A DNA stretch of 64,000 nt from Bacteroidales bacterium KA00344 (GCA_001552765.1 KQ959474.1:43418-107417), one strand, 5' to 3'. Numbered from the stretch's first letter, positions 51,774 through 62,204 are shown. The notes: generated from the sequence alone by a model not told the origin. Numbers and translations: made by a program.

Positions 51774-52922
51774 TTATAGCTTATAAACGTCACTGATAGA
51801 TTTTCGGATAGCTTGTAACCATCCATCTCCAAAACGAAGATCTGGCTCTACATAGTTACCTTCTCCCCACTCATTCCATGATTTTAAGAAAAGTACTTGG
51901 TGTTCGCTTTTCTTATTTTTTAAAAGACGTAGGGCTTCATTAATAGTTCTTTTAAATTTTTCAGGCGTACTATTGGTGAGTATTTCTGATTTGCTACCAG
52001 ACCTTGGTGTACGATCCCATTGTGGTAGAAGGGTTGGGTAAACGTTTTCCCACGCATCCTCTTTCACATAATAATATTTCATGAGTTTGGAATAATCCAT
52101 GCGAATGTAGGATGGAATAAATGTTTTGATGGTTAGCATATTCCACATCATACGAAGTCTACCCTGTACCATTCCTACTGCTCTACGATAGCCAGAAGAC
52201 ATAACGGCGTCGAATCCTAAATTAAAAATAGAGTTGTAATAATCTTTCGCCATATTTGCAGAATAAAAATTTCTTCTTTGTCCAGGAAGCCCCTTCCCTG
52301 TGTTATCCGTTTGTCCTATAAAATGAATACCCGGTAAGCCGTTTTTTAAGGCTAACCTTTGCCAAAGAGCAATAAAATGTTTGGTATTTGGAATATCCCG
52401 AGGAGCCCAAATTACAAAGATAGGTTTGTTATCAACTTTAATGTATCTATCATCTTTAAAAGCAGGGAGTAGGGCCTTGAAATGTGCAATATGGTCCTCT
52501 TGGGAATATGTCATTTTCATGATTGTGGAGTCAGCTTTCAGACTGCTGCCTTTCTTCCATGTCTTATTGGTCCAGTCATGGTTTGCCCAGCATAAGCAGA
52601 AAGGGAAATCAGGCTTCCCGGATGCTAAAACTTCATTAAACGGGCGTCCCAGCAATTGTTTTCCATGAAACCAATAGTGATAATAACAAAATCCCTCGAT
52701 GCCTGCTTCTTTTGCCAATGCAGCTTGCTGTTCTCTAACTTCAGGAAGGCGCAAATCATAAAATCCCAAGTCGGCGGGTATGCGGGGTTGGTAATGCCCG
52801 CGGAACAAAGGGTGTGCTTTGGCAACATTCGTCCATTCCGTGAAGCCTTTGCCCCACCATTCATCATTTTCTGGTATTGGGTGAAATTGTGGTAGGTAAA
52901 GTGCGATAATTCTTGGTTTCAT
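51774..52922 (-). CDS. WbsX-like glycosyltransferase (glycoside-hydrolase-99-like fold)
   Basis: 382 residues. The N-terminus is IIALYLPQFHPIPENDEWWG, then KGFTEWTNVAKAHPLFRGHY, FCYYHYWFHGKQLLGRPFNE, and FPFCLCWANHDWTNKTW. C-terminal FLKSWNEWGEGNYVEPD closes it. This is the WbsX family found in O-antigen and exopolysaccharide loci. Its exact reaction is unknown. It overlaps the upstream GT4 gene by 4 bp. Confidence 0.88.
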   Translation of the reverse strand: MKPRIIALYLPQFHPIPENDEWWGKGFTEWTNVAKAHPLFRGHYQPRIPADLGFYDLRLPEVREQQAALAKEAGIEGFCYYHYWFHGKQLLGRPFNEVLASGKPDFPFCLCWANHDWTNKTWKKGSSLKADSTIMKMTYSQEDHIAHFKALLPAFKDDRYIKVDNKPIFVIWAPRDIPNTKHFIALWQRLALKNGLPGIHFIGQTDNTGKGLPGQRRNFYSANMAKDYYNSIFNLGFDAVMSSGYRRAVGMVQGRLRMMWNMLTIKTFIPSYIRMDYSKLMKYYYVKEDAWENVYPTLLPQWDRTPRSGSKSEILTNSTPEKFKRTINEALRLLKNKKSEHQVLFLKSWNEWGEGNYVEPDLRFGDGWLQAIRKSISDVYKL

Positions 52923-54085
52923 AATATTTGCTTGGCGAGTATTTGTTGTGAAAGTTGATTAAGTCCTTTTTTTTGAATCTCTGTAAGTTGAAGATATTTT
53001 GCAGCCATCTTGTCTTTCTTTGCTTCTGGGGCTTCGATAACAGATTTTACAGCTCGATACAAGTCTGCAGGATAAAATGGTGAGAAATAGGTTGCGGCAT
53101 CACCGGCGATTTCCGGTATGCTGGTCACATTTGATGCGATAACAGGGGTGCCATATCTGAATGCTTCGATAGGAGGATAGCCGAATCCTTCAAAGAACGA
53201 AGGAAAGACAAGAGCAAGTGCATGTTGATACGCATGTTGCAAATCAGAATCGGATAAAAAGTCTATATCTGTATGATTGGCATGGGTGGTTTTTCCATAT
53301 TTCAAAGTCAACAGCTGAAGATTTGGATATTCTTTTGTTAATCGCTGAAAGACTTTTATTGCTATCGGAGCATTTTTATATTTGCGGTTTGCGGATACCA
53401 TTAAGAGATATGGTGTGCCTGATTGAATTAAGTGTCTCAAGGCGTTGTTCCCAATCTCGTTTTGTAGTTGTACAAGTCTCATGGGAGAATAGCATACTCG
53501 TATTTCCTTTTTTAAGGAAGGAAAAAAGTAATGCAATGCATTTACGGTATATTTTGATACAGTATAGGCTACAGTGTTTTTGGCACTGTATAGGGGAATG
53601 ATTTTATTGTACGTTGTATCAGCCTGCTTTCTCCAACGTCTGGAGAAAACATTACCCCACCGTTTGAATACAGCAACCTTAGAATCTTTGAGAGGGTCTG
53701 CTATCAAAAGATCAATATGATTGTCATTTCTTTCAACGTCATAGATGTCGTGAATGAACATCACGGTCTTGCAATGGATACCATTTAAATCGTACTGAGC
53801 GAAAAATTGTCCAATTGCAATAAAAAAAACGTCAATGTTTTCCTGTTCGATAATATTCGAAATTGTGTTCGTATTTACATCTACAATCTTGATATCATAT
53901 TGGGCAGCAAGGACTTTATAACTACAGAGTCCTCCTTCCGGTTTTTGACTGTCATATAGTCCAACAAGGTTTGTGTCTTTTGACTTTTGTCTTATCACGT
54001 CGTCAAACACAGCCTTCGTGAAACCAGCAGCACCTCCAACACCACCGGCATTTTGTAAGGAAATAAAGTCAAATAATATGTTCAT
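52919..54085 (-). CDS. GT4-family glycosyltransferase
   Basis: 388 residues. Blocks: FDFISLQNAGGVGGAAGFTK; LLMVSANRKYKNAPIAIKVF; ALVFPSFFEGFGYPPIEAFR with EX7E; SNVTSIPEIAGDAATYF. It resembles the mannosyl-/rhamnosyltransferases of O-antigen loci. It overlaps the neighbours by 4 bp at both ends. Confidence 0.9.
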   Translation of the reverse strand: MNILFDFISLQNAGGVGGAAGFTKAVFDDVIRQKSKDTNLVGLYDSQKPEGGLCSYKVLAAQYDIKIVDVNTNTISNIIEQENIDVFFIAIGQFFAQYDLNGIHCKTVMFIHDIYDVERNDNHIDLLIADPLKDSKVAVFKRWGNVFSRRWRKQADTTYNKIIPLYSAKNTVAYTVSKYTVNALHYFFPSLKKEIRVCYSPMRLVQLQNEIGNNALRHLIQSGTPYLLMVSANRKYKNAPIAIKVFQRLTKEYPNLQLLTLKYGKTTHANHTDIDFLSDSDLQHAYQHALALVFPSFFEGFGYPPIEAFRYGTPVIASNVTSIPEIAGDAATYFSPFYPADLYRAVKSVIEAPEAKKDKMAAKYLQLTEIQKKGLNQLSQQILAKQIL

Positions 54086-55329
54086 ATTGTATTACTTTGT
54101 TTAGCATTCGTAGTCTTATCTGCTTCTTGCGTTGCTGTAGCATATAGTGGTAGGTATCTGCAGAACCATGTCACAAAGGCATCTACACTAAAGATAAGCA
54201 AGGCAACGGTTAATGCGGAAATTCCTGCTCGAGAGTTTTTAGAACCTTTTAGAGTAATCACAAGGAAGCTGAGCATTAGCACAAGACCAATAATACCATA
54301 TCTATATATAAACACCTTATACCCGGAATTGCCAAGGTCTTCTTTTAATTCGCGTCCTATTAGTATATCGTCAGACTTAAGGAAGGAATCGTATTCCTTA
54401 TCAAAGTCTATAGAAGTTCTGTTGTTACCGGACAATTCTCCCTCATCAATTTCCAGACGAAGAATAATGAGGTCGTGTATCAAATTATCACCGTTGTTAT
54501 AGAAGAAAGAGCCAATGACGACAGTCAAAATCAAGCCAATCATGACGAGAGCTTTGGCAAGAATCTTTTTGCGATTTATCCATAAGTTTAGAAAAACGAT
54601 TACAGTCAGGTAAGCATAAGCTCCAAGTGAAAATGAGAATAAAGTTGAAGCCAGCAATACGATGTTATACCATTTTTTCCAATTATTGCGTTGACATTGG
54701 AGCAGGACAGCACAGGCTGTTCCTAAGTGCGATGGCTCCAAGCATACGGATTGGAATCGAGGAAAGACAGAAAAGAGAGTTCTGTCGTCAATCATGAATA
54801 AATAATGATTAGTAAACGAATAGAAGTCTTCTCCGAATTGAAGGTCGTAGCCAGGGAAAGGAACCCCCATCAGGTAAAGAAAGAAACAAGCCAAAGAGAC
54901 AGCGAGGAAGGGAGCTAAAATCTTTGCAATGACAGTTGTAGTTTCTTGAATGATTCTTGGATTAACTCGGTATATCGAATAAAATAAGAAGACATTGAAA
55001 AAAGTTCCAATGTATCCTGAAAGGTTTGTTTCATGGAATAATCTCTCATAAAAAAATAATACAGCACAGGTGAAAGTGGGTGCTAGAAAGAGATTGTTCT
55101 TAAACAAAGGCTTCCTTAGTGTGGCTGATATTGTCATGGAGGCTATCATGAATATGCTGGCCAGCACCATGTGGATGTTTCCAATCGACCATAGAAACCA
55201 GGGACGCAAGGTGGCAAAATATGAGATGGTGGCTCCTACAATGAAAAGCCATTTAGCCAGCGAATCTTTCTTGATAAGATAGAGTTTGCAGATATCAACC
55301 ATCCATATTTTACTTGTGTCTATCCTCAT
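54082..55329 (-). CDS. O-antigen-polymerase-like membrane protein (Wzy-type)
   Basis: 415 residues with about ten hydrophobic segments and a large polar loop (about 285-345, with LRLEIDEGELSGNNRTSIDF). The motif SVCLEPSHLGTACAVLL in an inner loop is typical of Wzy/WaaL-like proteins. It should join repeat units in the periplasm. Wzy proteins are poorly conserved, so the assignment rests on topology and place. Confidence 0.72.
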   Translation of the reverse strand: MRIDTSKIWMVDICKLYLIKKDSLAKWLFIVGATISYFATLRPWFLWSIGNIHMVLASIFMIASMTISATLRKPLFKNNLFLAPTFTCAVLFFYERLFHETNLSGYIGTFFNVFLFYSIYRVNPRIIQETTTVIAKILAPFLAVSLACFFLYLMGVPFPGYDLQFGEDFYSFTNHYLFMIDDRTLFSVFPRFQSVCLEPSHLGTACAVLLQCQRNNWKKWYNIVLLASTLFSFSLGAYAYLTVIVFLNLWINRKKILAKALVMIGLILTVVIGSFFYNNGDNLIHDLIILRLEIDEGELSGNNRTSIDFDKEYDSFLKSDDILIGRELKEDLGNSGYKVFIYRYGIIGLVLMLSFLVITLKGSKNSRAGISALTVALLIFSVDAFVTWFCRYLPLYATATQEADKTTNAKQSNTI

Positions 55330-55334
55330 ATTTT

Positions 55335-56843
55335 TTACTTTTTAAAGAGACTTGTTATATATTTCTTTTCGTTCTTGTTCAAGACAAAAAGCAACAGTGC
55401 CAAACATCCGATTGAAGACGAAACAACAGTGGTTACGGCGAAGCGAAATGGGAAATTCGGCAGTAGACTGAGAGTGATCCCGGACACAAGCAATACAGCA
55501 GTCAATGGCATGAGTGGCAAAATGACTTGGGAAAGATAAGGCTTGATACGCAATCCTGCGGTAAAATGCAGAAATGGAATCCTGGTTATTGCCACAAAAA
55601 ATTCCATTGCCACATAGACAGACATTAAAGAAACGATGCTGCTGCCGACCTTGAAAAGAATCCATGCAATCGGTACTATTAGAATTTTGGGTGAAAACAT
55701 GATGAGTGAGTACACCTTTATTTTTCCGGTAGCCTGATTGGCAGCATGAAGCCCGAGTGTAGTCTGGTCTATTAGGAAAGCCAACATCAATGCCCGGCAA
55801 AAAACAGTGGTGTGGACCGGCACCTCTTTAAGCCAAAAGCTCAGTATGGCAGGCATCTCTATCATGACGGGAATCGAGACTATCATCATTAAAGCTGTAG
55901 AGAACTTGCTTTCCTTGCTCGCCAGCTCTAACATCTTTTCCCGTTCTCCGGATCCCTCAGCTTTCATGATTTGGGGATTCATGGCGTTTAGAACTGATGT
56001 GGAGACAAATCTTATTGCTCCATTGACTTGTGAGGCAATTCCAAATGCAGCATTGATAACTGTTCCAAAAAAATTATTCAGTACAATGGCTAAACCTTGG
56101 GTCTGACACATACCGGCTACCATCCCGTAAGTTGTCCAGCCGGCAAATCCCAGTAATTGTGCAGTACTTTTTCTGTCAAATATAGACAAGGAGATGCCTG
56201 TATGGCTTTCTTCATATTTTATAAAAACATAAACAATGTATGCAGCTAAGTTTAACGACAGCACAAAAAGCATGCCTATAGCGTAAAAGACAAGTTTGTC
56301 GAATCCTATGATTGCCAAGCTCAACGCAAGGAGCAGCTTCAGCACTCCGTCTATTATTTCTACGACTGAAATGTATATGATATTTTCCCTTGCAATGAGC
56401 AGGGCCTTGAAAGGAGAAGTGACGACAGTAACAAGAAGCATCAGCACCATTGCCGAATAAACCATTTCTGCTGCCTGTAGGCGTTCTGCCGGGAGGTTTA
56501 GAAAATGGTTGACAAGATAATTTTCCAACATAAAAAGCAGCAGGCAAAGCAATAGTCCCAAAACAAGGTGAATAAGCAGGCTGTTTGCAAATAGTCGTTT
56601 CACTTGTTTTTTATCGCCGATGCCATAATAAAATGACAGATACCTTTGTGTTGTCACCACTAAGGAATTAGTCAGATAGCCCAGAATGCCAACTACACCG
56701 GCAATCACCGAGTAAATGCCGTAGTCACTAATATTCAAGGCCGACAGCACCAACCTTGTGGAATATAGTGAAAGGCATATATTGATAATGGACTTCCCAT
56801 ATTGCGCAAGAGTGTTGAAAATAATCCTCTGAGATGCTTCCAT
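55335..56843 (-). CDS. Oligosaccharide flippase (Wzx-like)
   Basis: 502 residues with about 12-14 membrane segments. The polysaccharide-synthesis family start is RIIFNTLAQYGKSIINICLS, then YSTRLVLSALNISDYGIYSV and GFAGWTTYGMVAGMCQTQGL. It flips lipid-linked repeat units. It begins at the same base where the Wzz-like gene ends. Confidence 0.87.
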   Translation of the reverse strand: MEASQRIIFNTLAQYGKSIINICLSLYSTRLVLSALNISDYGIYSVIAGVVGILGYLTNSLVVTTQRYLSFYYGIGDKKQVKRLFANSLLIHLVLGLLLCLLLFMLENYLVNHFLNLPAERLQAAEMVYSAMVLMLLVTVVTSPFKALLIARENIIYISVVEIIDGVLKLLLALSLAIIGFDKLVFYAIGMLFVLSLNLAAYIVYVFIKYEESHTGISLSIFDRKSTAQLLGFAGWTTYGMVAGMCQTQGLAIVLNNFFGTVINAAFGIASQVNGAIRFVSTSVLNAMNPQIMKAEGSGEREKMLELASKESKFSTALMMIVSIPVMIEMPAILSFWLKEVPVHTTVFCRALMLAFLIDQTTLGLHAANQATGKIKVYSLIMFSPKILIVPIAWILFKVGSSIVSLMSVYVAMEFFVAITRIPFLHFTAGLRIKPYLSQVILPLMPLTAVLLVSGITLSLLPNFPFRFAVTTVVSSSIGCLALLLFVLNKNEKKYITSLFKK

Positions 56844-57925
56844 TATGGTTCTGATCTTGTGCCCTGCAGGGGAGATTTTTTTAGGATTTCTTTTTTAACG
56901 ATATGGCCTACGATAAAGAAACTTGCAACTACCAGCATGAATATTACAAACAGCATCCGTTTGGGTCCCGTTGGCTTAATGGGGACAGAAGCTCCCTTTA
57001 GTATGGTGAAGGCCGGGGTGGCATCTTGTATTCGTGCCCTTGCGGCTTTCCATTGAGTGTTCAGCATGGAATAAGTGTTATACTGAAGTTGCATCTCATT
57101 TTCCAAATCTTCTTGCTTGGCTTTGTAACTTTGCAGAATCACGTCTTCGTTTGCATCCGCAAAGCGTCCATACGCTTGCCGGGTGCGTGTGTAGGTTTGC
57201 TTGGCCTCATTCATCAGTTTATGATAATAGGCTTCGTCCAGGCGAGCTTTGTTCGTACGGTATTGCGTGATGAAAACCTGCAGATGGTCTTTCACAGAGT
57301 CTGCCATCATTTTGCAGACAAGAGGATCTTGCGAGGACACCTTGATAGTGATAACGCCATATTTCTTGTCTACATCTATAGTAATGTCGTTTCTAATGCT
57401 GCTCATCAAATCGTTGTCACGTTTTGAAACGTGATACGCATTGAATCCCTGTTTGTTTTGACCAATCGCCAAATTCTCTGCCGGTTGTGGCAAGAGCCGT
57501 TTAAGCCATACGAACGCGCTCTCCCACCACGGATATTTCTTGTGTTTTTTCAAGTAGTCATAATACGTTGTAGAGATTGCACCGTCAGCGGTTTTTATCT
57601 TTATAGGGAAGAGCCCCGCAACGAATCCGTTATCCTCCATCAAGTCTGGGTAAAGCATGGGGGAGATAGCGTCAGAGGTTTGCATGCCTGACAAATCAAC
57701 ACCAAACGTTGAAGCCAGCGAACTCAAGGCGTTTCTGCCGGTTGCAGAGTTCTCTATTTCGGGCGCCAGCTTAATGTCGGATGTGTATGTTCTTGGGATA
57801 CAGATAATCAATAGAGATGATAGCACAAAGACAATGGGCAGTACAATGGCAAATGTTTTTTTGTGCTGCAATATTTCTCTTAACAGAAGCCTGAGATCAA
57901 TGATTTCAGATTGGTTTTGTTCCAT
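56843..57925 (-). CDS. Wzz-type polysaccharide chain-length determinant
   Basis: 360 residues. Membrane segment near the N-terminus (FAIVLPIVFVLSSLLIIC), large periplasmic helical region with VSSQDPLVCKMMADSVKDHL, and a proline-rich motif before the C-terminal membrane segment (ASVPIKPTGPKRMLFVIFML). The C-terminus overlaps the flippase start by one base. It sets the length of the polymer. Confidence 0.87.
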   Translation of the reverse strand: MEQNQSEIIDLRLLLREILQHKKTFAIVLPIVFVLSSLLIICIPRTYTSDIKLAPEIENSATGRNALSSLASTFGVDLSGMQTSDAISPMLYPDLMEDNGFVAGLFPIKIKTADGAISTTYYDYLKKHKKYPWWESAFVWLKRLLPQPAENLAIGQNKQGFNAYHVSKRDNDLMSSIRNDITIDVDKKYGVITIKVSSQDPLVCKMMADSVKDHLQVFITQYRTNKARLDEAYYHKLMNEAKQTYTRTRQAYGRFADANEDVILQSYKAKQEDLENEMQLQYNTYSMLNTQWKAARARIQDATPAFTILKGASVPIKPTGPKRMLFVIFMLVVASFFIVGHIVKKEILKKSPLQGTRSEP

Positions 57926-57952
57926 ATTTTTTATACATTCAGTGTGTCTCTG

Positions 57953-60553
57953 TTACTTAGTCATATTCGCTATTGTCGCAATCATTGCGGCGATGCTGGC
58001 CATGCCGGTGCCAAGGCTCATGGTTTCGGCAATGTTCATCTTGCGTGTGATTTTACTGGGAACCACGATTTCGCAGCCTGGCTGAATTTTTGCACCCTGG
58101 CTCACCTTAGACACCATACCATTCATATAGATGACGTATGCGCTGCTCTTACGGGCATTCTGTGCAAATCCACCGGCCGAGTTGATGTAATATTTGGCAC
58201 GCTTGCCTTTCTGATAGGCTACGGTGTTGGGATACATCACCGCACCGTTTATCTTTACGGTAGCTGTATATTGTGGAAGAACGAGACGGTCGCCGGCACG
58301 CAGCACGATATTAGCGTCGCTTTCGGGGTTTTCAATAGCTTTGTCCAATTCAATACCAACAGGGAATGTGTTAGGTATTTCGAATTTCTGCAACTGTGTG
58401 TTCGATGCTTGCTGACCCATCTGCTGAATATTTCCGGCATTGTTGCTGCTTGCAGCCAATTGGAGCAGTTGTTGTTGCAGTTGTTCCTGTTGCATTTTCA
58501 GGACAGCTTCCATGCGGGCACGTTCTGCCTCGTTGGGTCTGCGCTCCAGCCGTGCACCCTTTATATAGGCCAGGTCGGTCACGCCGCCGGCAGCCTCCAG
58601 AAGGTCGGTCAGACGGGCGTTGCGTTTACTCAGGGTATATGTTCCGCTAAACATCACTTCGCCTTCTATCGTTACATTTTGTTGCTCAGAATAAGCCGGA
58701 CTCTTGCGTACATACACTTCGTCGAACGGCTGGAGCGTGAATCCCGGCTCCCCATCGATAACGAATCCGTCTTTCAATGCAAAGCTATAGGTCCGTGCAA
58801 TGATGCTGTCGGTAGACAGAGCTTTGGGGTTGCTCACTCTGCGCGAAACGTCCACCTTGACCGTCGATGCGGATTCTTTCAATCCTCCGGCTTGCAGCAC
58901 AAAGTCTTCCAATGTCTCGTTGTCGGCATATTTGTAGATGCCCGGATATTGCACCTCGCCGTGTATGGTGATAGTGCGCTCGGTCATGGTTTCTTGCTTG
59001 TTTGGAATGAAGAGCACGTCGTTTTCTTTCAGGGGAATGTCTGCTATACGTCCGCTCATAATGCCATCAACATCCACACTCACCACTTTTAAAGTTCGGT
59101 CGGCTTTCATGCGGTGCATCACTGCTCGGTTGGTGAAAGCCTCTTCGGTCAATCCTTCGGCGTGTTCTATCAATGTGCGCACACTGTTGATGCCATCACC
59201 GAGTTGATACATACCCGGACGGAACACGGCTCCTTTGATTTCTACGGTGTTCCGATAGCGGGGGAGAATGGAATCTACACTCACACTGTCGCCATCAGCA
59301 ATGCGGAATCCACTCATATCGAATTCCTCGACGTTGAAAACGGCATATTCGCGCCCTGTCTTGCGGTTTACGCGCACAGCCTTTTTATAGGCTCCGCTGG
59401 AAAATCCGCCTGCATACTTCAAGAGACTCTCAAGGCTTTCTGTCTTTTTCATCTCATAGAACATGGGACGTTTCACCTTACCCGTGATGTTCACCAGGCA
59501 GTCATAGGGGCCGACGACAATCACATCGCCATCGGCCAGACGAACGTTGCCCGTCATCTTTCCGTTGAGAATGTAGTCGTAAATGTCACACACGCTCACC
59601 AATTTGTTGTGACGGTATATCTTGATATTGCGCAGTGTACCCAAATCGTTGGTGCCTCCTGCCATATACAGAGCATGGAACACGCTGGCAAAAGCCGATA
59701 GGGTATAGGTACCCGGCGTTTTCACCTCGCCCATCACATTGATGGAGATAGTGCGTGTCTGTCCGAGCGAAATTTTTATTTTGCTGCTTTGATATCTGGC
59801 GCCAAGCTTGCTGCGTATGCGATTGTTGGCTTGTGCTACAGTCAGTCCGCTTACTTGGATAGGGCCAAAGTTTTCGATAACAATCTCACCGTCGGGAGAA
59901 ACAGAAGCATTGATGGTCTTCTGCGATGCGCCATAAATGTCAATGATCACCGCATCTCCGGGACCAAGACGATAGTTTTGGGGAGTTGCAATATTCATGG
60001 CAGGCTCAAAGGTCAGGTCCTTGTTGTTGAAGATGTCGCGACCGAAAACCTTTTTCTTGTCAAGTTTCCTCTGTTCCAGAATCTGCTTCAGCATATCCAA
60101 GGAATCTATGGGAGCCATTTCTCCCAATGCTTCCTCCATCCGGACAAAGTCCTCGTCGTATTCATTGTATTCATGTTGCCATTGTGGGGTGTTCTGAATA
60201 CGATGGGAAGTGGTGTTGGAGCGCTGCATGGTTTCGCGCTCTGTATCTTGCTTGTCAAACTTCTTGATGTTACCGTTGTTGGTGCGTAGACGAGTTTTGT
60301 TTTGAGGGTTAGGAGTGGCGGTCCCCATCCCTTCTTCATTCATCTGCTGCTTATATTTTCGTTCTACACGACGCATTTGGGAGATGTCTACGCCGTTTTG
60401 CATCAGCTTGGTCACAATTTGGGCACGTGAGGTACCTCGACTAACTTCTCTCTGCACAAACTCTGCAACTTGAGAGTCGGTCATAGCCGATTGTGCCTCT
60501 ATACCCAATGGGCACAGAACTGATAGCATGATGCCTATAATGAGTTTTTTCAT
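57953..60553 (-). CDS. Wza-like polysaccharide export protein with multiple SLBB domains
   Basis: 866 residues, much longer than E. coli Wza (379). Sec signal to about residue 20, then a region rich in Gln/Arg to about 130. The Poly_export domain is at about 185-260 (NYRLGPGDAVIIDIYGASQ). A series of SLBB beta-grasp repeats runs to about 800 (ISINVMGEVKTPGTYTLSAF, VNITGKVKRPMFYEMKK, VEIKGAVFRPGMYQLGDG, ITIHGEVQYPGIYKYADN, VTIEGEVMFSGTYTLSKR, VKINGAVMYPNTVAYQKG). It ends with a membrane-like helix (ETMSLGTGMASIAAMIATIA). It exports the polymer through the outer membrane. Confidence 0.9.
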   Translation of the reverse strand: MKKLIIGIMLSVLCPLGIEAQSAMTDSQVAEFVQREVSRGTSRAQIVTKLMQNGVDISQMRRVERKYKQQMNEEGMGTATPNPQNKTRLRTNNGNIKKFDKQDTERETMQRSNTTSHRIQNTPQWQHEYNEYDEDFVRMEEALGEMAPIDSLDMLKQILEQRKLDKKKVFGRDIFNNKDLTFEPAMNIATPQNYRLGPGDAVIIDIYGASQKTINASVSPDGEIVIENFGPIQVSGLTVAQANNRIRSKLGARYQSSKIKISLGQTRTISINVMGEVKTPGTYTLSAFASVFHALYMAGGTNDLGTLRNIKIYRHNKLVSVCDIYDYILNGKMTGNVRLADGDVIVVGPYDCLVNITGKVKRPMFYEMKKTESLESLLKYAGGFSSGAYKKAVRVNRKTGREYAVFNVEEFDMSGFRIADGDSVSVDSILPRYRNTVEIKGAVFRPGMYQLGDGINSVRTLIEHAEGLTEEAFTNRAVMHRMKADRTLKVVSVDVDGIMSGRIADIPLKENDVLFIPNKQETMTERTITIHGEVQYPGIYKYADNETLEDFVLQAGGLKESASTVKVDVSRRVSNPKALSTDSIIARTYSFALKDGFVIDGEPGFTLQPFDEVYVRKSPAYSEQQNVTIEGEVMFSGTYTLSKRNARLTDLLEAAGGVTDLAYIKGARLERRPNEAERARMEAVLKMQQEQLQQQLLQLAASSNNAGNIQQMGQQASNTQLQKFEIPNTFPVGIELDKAIENPESDANIVLRAGDRLVLPQYTATVKINGAVMYPNTVAYQKGKRAKYYINSAGGFAQNARKSSAYVIYMNGMVSKVSQGAKIQPGCEIVVPSKITRKMNIAETMSLGTGMASIAAMIATIANMTK

Positions 60554-60624
60554 TATGAATATGTTCTTGGTCTTATTATCTAATACTCTAACTGTTTTTT
60601 TGCTAAAATATTGTCAATGACGTG

Positions 60625-60656
60625 CAAAGATACTGATAATATGTGGAAACGGCAAA
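60625..60656 (-). promoter_or_regulatory. Promoter of the polysaccharide operon
   Basis: On the minus strand TTTG (60656-60653), 20 bp, TATCTTTG (60632-60625), 71 bp before the Wza-like ATG. The TTTG lies within the pdxT terminator stem. Confidence 0.7.
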
Positions 60657-60692
60657 GGGATTTTATACTTTTGGGTGTTCCCTTTGCCGTTT
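60647..60692 (-). terminator. Terminator of pdxST
   Basis: Perfect 14-bp stem (60647-60660 with 60679-60692; AAACGGCAAAGGGA arm), 18-nt loop, 67 bp after the pdxT stop. It also carries the -33 element of the polysaccharide promoter. Confidence 0.8.
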
Positions 60693-60759
60693 CTTGAATG
60701 ATGTTTTTTGCAAATGTTTTTGTAATTGGGCTCCACAACTTTAGCCTTGTTGGTGCTGA

Positions 60760-61335
60760 TTAGGTATTGCTGTTGTGTTTATGGTTGGAAAATGATCTGC
60801 AGATGTCTACAAAATACTCGTGTGTGCGGGTGTCTTCTCCTAGTTCGGGATGGAAGGCTGTAACCAGTTGGTTGCCTTGTCGGGCAGCAACGATGTTTCC
60901 GTCTACGGTGGCCAGCACTTCACATCCTTCGCTCACTTGTTCGATATACGGTGCACGAATGAATACCATGTCCATATTGCCAATGCCTTTCATGTCTGCC
61001 TGAGCGACAAAACTGCCCAGCTGCCGGCCGTAGGCGTTGCGTTTCACGAGAATGTTCATGGTGCCCAGATGGTTGGCATCGAGCATGATGAGGCCTGCGC
61101 AGGTACCAAACACGGGCAATCCGTACTCAATGGCCTGCTTGATAGGGGTGTATAGCCCAAGATCTTGCACGAGCCGCATCATCGTGGTGCTTTCGCCGCC
61201 GGGAATGATCAGGCCGTCTTTGGGTTGTGCCCAATCTTCCACATTACGAACCAAAAACGAGTCTACACCCATACGGGTGAGCATTTGCCGATGTTCGGCA
61301 AATGCTCCTTGCAATGCTAAGATGGCAATTTTCAT
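60760..61335 (-). CDS. pdxT: Pyridoxal 5'-phosphate synthase glutaminase subunit
   Basis: 191 residues. Class I glutaminase: [33 protein letters not shown], nucleophile Cys in [12 protein letters not shown], His-Glu pair in [12 protein letters not shown]. It supplies ammonia to PdxS. It overlaps the end of pdxS by 4 bp. Confidence 0.96.
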   Translation of the reverse strand: MKIAILALQGAFAEHRQMLTRMGVDSFLVRNVEDWAQPKDGLIIPGGESTTMMRLVQDLGLYTPIKQAIEYGLPVFGTCAGLIMLDANHLGTMNILVKRNAYGRQLGSFVAQADMKGIGNMDMVFIRAPYIEQVSEGCEVLATVDGNIVAARQGNQLVTAFHPELGEDTRTHEYFVDICRSFSNHKHNSNT

Positions 61336-62204
61336 TTCCCGCGCTCTGCCATCAATAATTGTATCTCGCTCTCGTTGATGCCCACCATGGCCTCACCAAG
61401 ATCTTCGCTCAACTCGGCAAGCATCTTGGGATTGTCATAGTTGGTCACGGCCTTCACGATGGCCTGTGCACGCTTCTCAGGATTACCGCTCTTAAAGATG
61501 CCACTACCCACGAACACACCTTCGGCTCCCAACTGCATCATCAGGGCAGCATCGGCCGGTGTGGCCACGCCTCCGGCGGCAAAGTTTACTACGGGTAGTT
61601 TGCCGTTCTCGTGTACATACTCCACCAAGTCGTAGGGCACACGCAACTGCTTGGCAGCTTCGTAAAGCTCGTCTTTGCTCATCGACACCAGTCGGCGCAT
61701 CTCGCTCTGCATCATGCGCATGTGGCGCACGGCCTGTATCACGTCGCCCGTGCCCGGCTCGCCCTTGGTGCGTATCATCGTGGCTCCCTCGTTGATGCGG
61801 CGCAAGGCTTCGCCCAAGTCTTTGGCACCACACACAAACGGCACCTTGAACTCGCGTTTGTCGATGTGATAAACATCATCGGCAGGCGACAGTACCTCGC
61901 TCTCGTCGATATAGTCTATCTCGACAGCCTCCAAAATCTGTGCCTCAACGAAATGTCCGATACGACATTTGGCCATCACAGGAATGCTCACGGCTTCCTG
62001 AATGCCCTTAATCATCTTCGGGTCGCTCATACGCGAAACGCCACCGGCGGCACGTATGTCGGCAGGGATGCGTTCCAAGGCCATCACGGCGCAGGCTCCG
62101 GCAGCTTCGGCTATGCGTGCCTGTTCGGGGGTGGTAACGTCCATAATAACACCGCCCTTGAGCATTTGTGCCAAATTGCGGTTGAGATCTGTTCTGTCTT
62201 CCAT
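61332..62204 (-). CDS. pdxS: Pyridoxal 5'-phosphate synthase lyase subunit
   Basis: 290 residues. Family blocks are [60 protein letters not shown] with the catalytic Lys, and [17 protein letters not shown]. It builds PLP from ribose 5-phosphate, glyceraldehyde 3-phosphate and ammonia (DXP-independent route). Confidence 0.96.
   Translation of the reverse strand: MEDRTDLNRNLAQMLKGGVIMDVTTPEQARIAEAAGACAVMALERIPADIRAAGGVSRMSDPKMIKGIQEAVSIPVMAKCRIGHFVEAQILEAVEIDYIDESEVLSPADDVYHIDKREFKVPFVCGAKDLGEALRRINEGATMIRTKGEPGTGDVIQAVRHMRMMQSEMRRLVSMSKDELYEAAKQLRVPYDLVEYVHENGKLPVVNFAAGGVATPADAALMMQLGAEGVFVGSGIFKSGNPEKRAQAIVKAVTNYDNPKMLAELSEDLGEAMVGINESEIQLLMAERGK

Noticed and set aside
57911..59092. 393-codon frame antisense to the Wza-like gene
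   Set aside because: It mirrors a well-supported SLBB gene in codon phase and has no domain; typical antisense shadow of a Gly/Val-rich coding region.
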